Assembly (NCBI GenBank): GCA_944326545.1
Contig: CALVEH010000005.1
Span: 62,001 to 126,000 of the forward strand
DNA from: Candidatus Gastranaerophilales bacterium
GTDB lineage: Bacteria; Cyanobacteriota; Vampirovibrionia; Gastranaerophilales; Gastranaerophilaceae
Length of the DNA: 64,000 nt
Direction of reading: 5' to 3'
Part shown: positions 60,482 to 64,000 of the stretch, piece after piece
Layout: each line of letters opens with the position of its first letter
Position numbering within the stretch: position 1 is the first letter of the stretch
Translations under genes and position numbers: made by a program
The notes under the pieces: generated by a model
Told to the model about the DNA's origin: nothing
The model's input: the letters and a program-made list of their open reading frames with translations, nothing else
Database searches by the model: none

Positions 60482-61276
60482 TTATATGTTTAATATGTAT
60501 AAATCTTTATCAAGTTTAATTTCGAAGTATGTATTGGCTGGAATAATAAGATCGTTGCCTCTTTTTCCAAGTGCTACAAATGGAGATATTAAAAGGTCTG
60601 CGGCTTGCAAAGCTGCAGCAACTATGAACCACGCAGGTTTTGTAAACGTGCTCATTTCACAAATTTTGTCACTTCCGCAAGGATCTTTTGCTGCATTGTG
60701 TATAATCCCTTGTTCGGCTAAATCTGATAAATTAGCAAGGTAACAAGGTGAACCGGCTAGTGTTCCCATATATACATTTTTGTTATCCATTTTTGAAATG
60801 GATGCTACTACAGGGTATGTTATTTTATCTACGGTGATTTTTAGCAGTTTTACTTTTGCTGTTGCGCTTTTTCCGGCGAGTCTTGGTTTGCTAGTCTTTT
60901 CTATTACACCGTGTAGAACAATAGTTGACGGTTCTTTGTCATAAGTAAGATATTCGTTTTGCACGGAGGTGAACTTGATTGGAATACCACTTGCGTTATT
61001 GTTAAGGTTGCTGTCTGATACAACAAGGAATTTTCTGCCTTTTTCTATTTTGATAGTATCAAATTCCATATCCGGCAATATGTTACTTATATTATCTCCA
61101 ACTTGTTTATCTCTGGGGGTTCTTCTTTTAACGTCTTCTTCTAGTATATAAGCTTTGTGTGGTGTATTTTCCTCATAAACTTCCAGAGTTGGGTTTACTA
61201 TTTCTTTTGCAAATAATGGAGATATGTTAAAAAATGCATACGACAATATAAGCAGATATGATATTCTACTTCTCAT
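60482..61276 (-). CDS. hypothetical secreted protein, 264 aa
   Basis: Not recognised. A signal peptide (about 1-23, YLLILSYAFFNISPLFAKE) is followed by a mostly beta protein: HKAYILEEDVKRRTPRDKQ, GIPIKFTSVQNEYL, TIVLHGVIEKTSKPRLAGKSATAKVKLLKIT. A hydrophobic stretch lies at about 214-235 (AWFIVAAALQAADLLISPFVAL) and the end is DLIIPANTYFEIKLDKDLYI. Two Cys pairs could form disulfides. It lies 139 bp before the sigma factor gene on the same strand and could be in that regulatory circuit, but no motif proves it. Confidence 0.6.
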   Translation of the reverse strand: MRSRISYLLILSYAFFNISPLFAKEIVNPTLEVYEENTPHKAYILEEDVKRRTPRDKQVGDNISNILPDMEFDTIKIEKGRKFLVVSDSNLNNNASGIPIKFTSVQNEYLTYDKEPSTIVLHGVIEKTSKPRLAGKSATAKVKLLKITVDKITYPVVASISKMDNKNVYMGTLAGSPCYLANLSDLAEQGIIHNAAKDPCGSDKICEMSTFTKPAWFIVAAALQAADLLISPFVALGKRGNDLIIPANTYFEIKLDKDLYILNI

Positions 61277-61442
61277 GTAAGAAACCTCAAAAAATGTCTA
61301 AAATACTGTGTTTTTATTAACCCCTTGTTCGTTGGGATTTATATTCTAGCTTCAAAGATAAATAAATATATCCTTTATTTATTGGATTTACAAAAAATGA
61401 TTTTGTATTTTCGGATATTAGTGTTCTTTTTTTGGTAAATTG

Positions 61443-61469
61443 TAAAAAATACACTAAATAGCCCGATTA
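61443..61469 (+). promoter_or_regulatory. sigma-28-like promoter (weaker)
   Basis: TAAAAAAT (61443-61450), 11 bases, CCCGATTA (61462-61469). TAAA and CCGAT match the sigma-28 boxes at the consensus spacing, with several other positions off. It lies about 90 nt before the small gene at 61561. Confidence 0.35.
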
Positions 61470-61560
61470 GGTAATGGCTTATTATAAAAAATAAGATAAT
61501 ATTTATGATGACTTTTGTGTTTATATGTATTACCAAGAAAATAGCAGCCAGGAGAAATCT

Positions 61561-61818
61561 ATGCTTGAAAAAAATTGTAATGTTACCGTATCAGATTTTG
61601 CCGTATATCCCAAAACGATTAGTACAAGCTCTGTATCCTCAAAGAAGCATATTGTTGAAGAACTAAAGGATTTATTGAAACTGATTAGTGCTTATGATTT
61701 TTGGGTTAATGATAACATTGTAAAAATGACTATAAAAAGAATAAAAAATAACAATAGACGCTTAAATACTCGCAAAACAAATTATTGTATTTTGTCTGCA
61801 CCGGACTATAAAGACTAG
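61561..61818 (+). CDS. small hypothetical protein, 85 aa
   Basis: Not recognised. Basic and soluble: MLEKNCNVTVSDFAVYPKTI, then a helical segment (HIVEELKDLLKLISAYDFWV) and an Arg/Lys/Asn-rich tail (IKRIKNNNRRLNTRKTN). The ATG at 61561 is chosen because CAGGAG lies before it; the frame also extends to an ATG at 61525. A weak sigma-28-like promoter precedes it. The TPR-HExxH gene follows at 61954. Confidence 0.5.
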   Translation: MLEKNCNVTVSDFAVYPKTISTSSVSSKKHIVEELKDLLKLISAYDFWVNDNIVKMTIKRIKNNNRRLNTRKTNYCILSAPDYKD

Positions 61819-61855
61819 CATTTGTATCAATTTATAAATACATTTTGGAAAAAAC

Positions 61856-61885
61856 GCAATTTTTTCAAAGATTCGGTTTTAGAAT
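61856..61885 (+). promoter_or_regulatory. shared upstream element, partial copy F
   Basis: GCAATTTTTT (61856-61865), 14 bases, then TAGAAT (61880-61885) in the place of the TATATATA box. The GCAATTTT part is exact; the second part is only similar. It lies about 70 nt before the start of the TPR-HExxH gene. Confidence 0.35.
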
Positions 61886-61953
61886 AAAACAGATTGGCTT
61901 ATGCATACCTAATGCCGGTCGTGATGTGTGAAATATCTTCCGGAATGTAAAAA

Positions 61954-62985
61954 TTGATTTCTAATATTGCAAATACTTACACAAACAGCATCCCTTCATT
62001 TGGAGCCAAATTAACAGTTTTAGGCGTAAATACTCCTAAGGCTTCTTCTATGCATTCTTCCTCTTATATGAAAAGTAAGGCAGATGAGTATTTGCAAAAC
62101 GGAAACTTTGAGAGAGCTATTGAGTATTATAAAAGTGCACTAAACGCTGATCCTTATAATACCGATATTCATTTGAATTTAGCTAAAACATACGGCTTTA
62201 ACGGGCAGTACAAAGAGGCTATTCCTCACTTACAAGAATATCTTAATAAAAAGCCTGAAGACATTGAAAATATCACATTGCTTGGTGAATATTATAAAAA
62301 GTCAGGCATGTTTGCTAAAGCCATAGAATGTTTTAACAGGGCTTTGTGCATAGAGCCAAATTATGACTATGCAAAAAGGAACCTTCTTGATACTCAAAAT
62401 TTGAAATTGGCGTGTATAAATCCTCAAAAAGCCAGACAAGAACGTTATGATACAGCAATAAAAAATCTTACAGAAGCAGTAAAAATAGCTAAAGGCTTTT
62501 TCCCTAAGGGGTATATGGATGATATGAAAGACATGACTGTTTCTTTTGATAAAACATCCAAAATGGGTGGGCGTACCAATATTGCACAGTATGAACATGG
62601 AAAAAGAAAAATATCTGTTACGGATGAGTACACGTATGCTGATCCTAAATTAACCGGTGCTTATCTTATACATGAATTTGTTCATGGAAAAGATAATGAC
62701 CCATATACATCTGTTAGAGAAGAGCAAGATGCATACAGGATTCAAGCTCAGTATTGGACAAATAATGTTTTTGATGTCTACGATCCGGAGATGGATTATG
62801 TTTCTGATTTGTATAAGCAGTCTGCAGAAGCTCTGGATGCTAGGGTTGCTGAGATATACAGATTAAGAGACCCTGGTATACCGGATGTTTCTTATAATCA
62901 TCCTCCATCTACTAAAAAAGCATCAGCATTTTCTTTATCTAAAGCTGCAAGCAAGCCTATAAAAGCCTATGACATAATATGTTGA
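61954..62985 (+). CDS. TPR protein with HExxH metalloprotease-like motif
   Basis: 343 residues, TTG start, no signal peptide. The N-terminus carries SIPSFGAKLTVLG. Residues about 30-150 form three to four TPR repeats (YLQNGNFERAIEYYKSALNADPYNTDIHLNLAKTY). Then AYLIHEFVHGKDNDPYTSVREEQDAYRIQAQYW: His-Glu-x2-His plus a downstream Glu, the pattern of gluzincin-type zinc sites. The C-terminus is Ser/Lys-rich. Protease activity is inferred from the motif only. Neighbours are other lineage-specific genes. Confidence 0.65.
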   Translation: MISNIANTYTNSIPSFGAKLTVLGVNTPKASSMHSSSYMKSKADEYLQNGNFERAIEYYKSALNADPYNTDIHLNLAKTYGFNGQYKEAIPHLQEYLNKKPEDIENITLLGEYYKKSGMFAKAIECFNRALCIEPNYDYAKRNLLDTQNLKLACINPQKARQERYDTAIKNLTEAVKIAKGFFPKGYMDDMKDMTVSFDKTSKMGGRTNIAQYEHGKRKISVTDEYTYADPKLTGAYLIHEFVHGKDNDPYTSVREEQDAYRIQAQYWTNNVFDVYDPEMDYVSDLYKQSAEALDARVAEIYRLRDPGIPDVSYNHPPSTKKASAFSLSKAASKPIKAYDIIC

Positions 62986-63104
62986 TAGAAATGTTTAAAA
63001 ATGTAAATAAGTGTAACAAAATCACTAATTATTGTATTATGTTCGTGCAAAAATAATTCTTGAGAATACTTATATCACCGAAACGAATTTTGAAATAGAT
63101 TAGT

Positions 63105-64000
63105 ATGAGACTTGACCCCTCGATATACAATAAATATTTAATTAATAAAACATCAGCAGCACGTTCGTTTGTGACAAAGCTAAATAAAGACGGAGCAATA
63201 TTGCCTGTTGTTTTGCTGGAAGCAACTGTTACAGGTGGAAGAACTTATCAGGCATACAAAAGAGATGGCTTTGTTGAAGCTAGAGAACGTGTAACAGAAG
63301 AGTCTTTAGGGGCTATTTTCTGGTTGTTTGGTGCAACTATGGCAGCTGCTTTGTTTGATAAAATTGGACAGAAGTTTTTGAAGATTCCTAAAAATATGCC
63401 TGATGTTGGTCGTGACAAAATCAGAGGTCCTTTCAACAACTTTGTCAATAAAGTCGCTTCTGTTTTGAATTTGTCAGCTGCACAAAAAGATGCGGTTAAA
63501 ACTAATTTGGCTAGATTTTCTGTTGGTAAAACAGCAGCAAGTCTTATTACCGCGTGTCTTTTTATTGGTTATGTCGTTCCAAAATTGAATCAGGCTATTA
63601 CAAAACATCTCTTTGGTAAAATGAGTCAAAAAGATCCTAACCATGAAAAAGCGCCTGATCCTAGAACAAACAAACTCACTCTTAAGGATGCTAGAGCAAT
63701 TTTCTCTGCTAAAGGTATTTCAATAAATGCTGTTGAAAACTTTAAGGCAAGAAATGCGTTTATGCATAATTTGACAGGACAATTCAAAAAAGATACTCCA
63801 TCATTCGGTTCGAGCGCTGACTCTATGTTAAGAATCGTCCAAAACTTCCAAACAAATGATGTATGGAAACTTCTTGGTACTGATGTTGGTACTGTTACAG
63901 GTAGAACTGCAAACGCAAGAAATAAAGACGAACGTATAGAAATCTTATTTAGAGATGTTTCCTCTATTTATTTCTATTGCTTCTCTATGCCTGCAATAGT
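63105..64000 (+). CDS. lineage-specific protein, 3' end outside window
   Basis: Open from an ATG at 63105 to the right edge: 298 codons without stop, coding-like composition. It begins MRLDPSIYNKYLINKTSAAR. Two Ala-rich hydrophobic segments lie at about 67-83 (LGAIFWLFGATMAAALF) and about 146-163 (AASLITACLFIGYVVPKL), and there is a TPSFGSS segment further on. No signal peptide. It is similar in style to the proteins at 3503 and 19825. No clear Shine-Dalgarno (GAAATAG only). Not recognised; the true length is unknown. Confidence 0.7.
   Translation, partial: MRLDPSIYNKYLINKTSAARSFVTKLNKDGAILPVVLLEATVTGGRTYQAYKRDGFVEARERVTEESLGAIFWLFGATMAAALFDKIGQKFLKIPKNMPDVGRDKIRGPFNNFVNKVASVLNLSAAQKDAVKTNLARFSVGKTAASLITACLFIGYVVPKLNQAITKHLFGKMSQKDPNHEKAPDPRTNKLTLKDARAIFSAKGISINAVENFKARNAFMHNLTGQFKKDTPSFGSSADSMLRIVQNFQTNDVWKLLGTDVGTVTGRTANARNKDERIEILFRDVSSIYFYCFSMPAI

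Noticed and set aside
61277-61560. ECF-type autoregulated promoter before the secreted protein gene
   Set aside because: Only vague AAC-rich matches on the minus strand; no repeated -35/-10 pair shared with the sigma gene's own upstream region.
1-64000. tRNA, rRNA, insertion sequence or prophage
   Set aside because: Read for cloverleaf ends, transposase and phage motifs on both strands and saw none that hold up.

Overview
The window is low-GC bacterial DNA, densely coded on both strands, with ATG, GTG and TTG starts. An outer-membrane factor of the TolC type, an LptF/LptG permease and LptF-independent envelope genes (lgt, lepB, uppP) indicate a two-membrane cell. A D-lactate-type dehydrogenase, a high-molecular-weight-rubredoxin-like flavoprotein and the absence of any respiratory gene suggest a fermentative anaerobe. 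Firmicutes-like synteny (ruvX next to a DUF1292 gene) is mixed with many AT-rich, lineage-specific proteins. My best guess from the overall protein style is a gut member of the non-photosynthetic sister group of Cyanobacteria (Vampirovibrionia/Melainabacteria, Gastranaerophilales). This is inference from recognition, not from a marker-gene comparison. I saw no tRNA, rRNA, insertion sequence, prophage or CRISPR array.

Layout. 1-3150: proB (cut by the left edge), proA, hemW. 3200-7370: small lineage-specific genes, yidD, a membrane glycosyltransferase and dprA. 7370-17150: an HD-domain protein, then a TolC / MarR / EmrA / EmrB efflux locus, an acyl-ACP thioesterase, LptF/G behind a ClpX-type zinc-finger protein, and a second MarR-EmrB pair. 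17185-26520: rimO, four lineage-specific genes, gcvPB, a sugar-binding protein with a murein-amidase-like peptidase, a secreted GH13 protein and hpf. 26750-33080: a 2-hydroxyacid dehydrogenase, rpsF-ssb-rpsR, nadE, mtnA, a membrane protein and ruvC. 33190-37755: a coupled aldolase-HAD-TPP enzyme operon of unknown product facing a flavoredoxin-rubredoxin and a GmhA-like isomerase. 37870-46450: TPR-queD-uppP, DUF1292-ruvX-HEAT-zinc finger, and a TPR lipoprotein with lgt. 46500-53440: a large Gln-rich coiled-coil protein, lepB, a polyprenyl synthase, a GH73-like hydrolase, an ABC-F protein and a pentapeptide protein. 53476-58260: two LuxR-type response regulators, a periplasmic TPR protein and a GAF-HD-GYP protein. 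58350-64000: a glycosyltransferase, an ECF sigma/anti-sigma pair, a secreted protein, and lineage-specific genes including a TPR protein with an HExxH motif. The last gene is cut by the right edge.

Regulatory signals are unusually legible. Several terminators are shared by convergent genes, and two MarR genes have inverted repeats at their promoters. The GH13 and hpf genes have divergent promoters that share one palindromic -35 hexamer. Several genes have a -10 hexamer only 6-7 nt before the start codon. Two small lineage-specific genes carry sigma-28-like promoters. The most promising candidate for an undescribed system is a set of lineage-specific proteins without signal peptides. Three of these genes share a near-identical upstream element (GCAATTTT, then a TATATATA-GG box) and others carry weaker copies. 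They include a peptidoglycan-hydrolase-like protein, a coiled-coil protein and a TPR-HExxH protein, which could form a co-regulated set.
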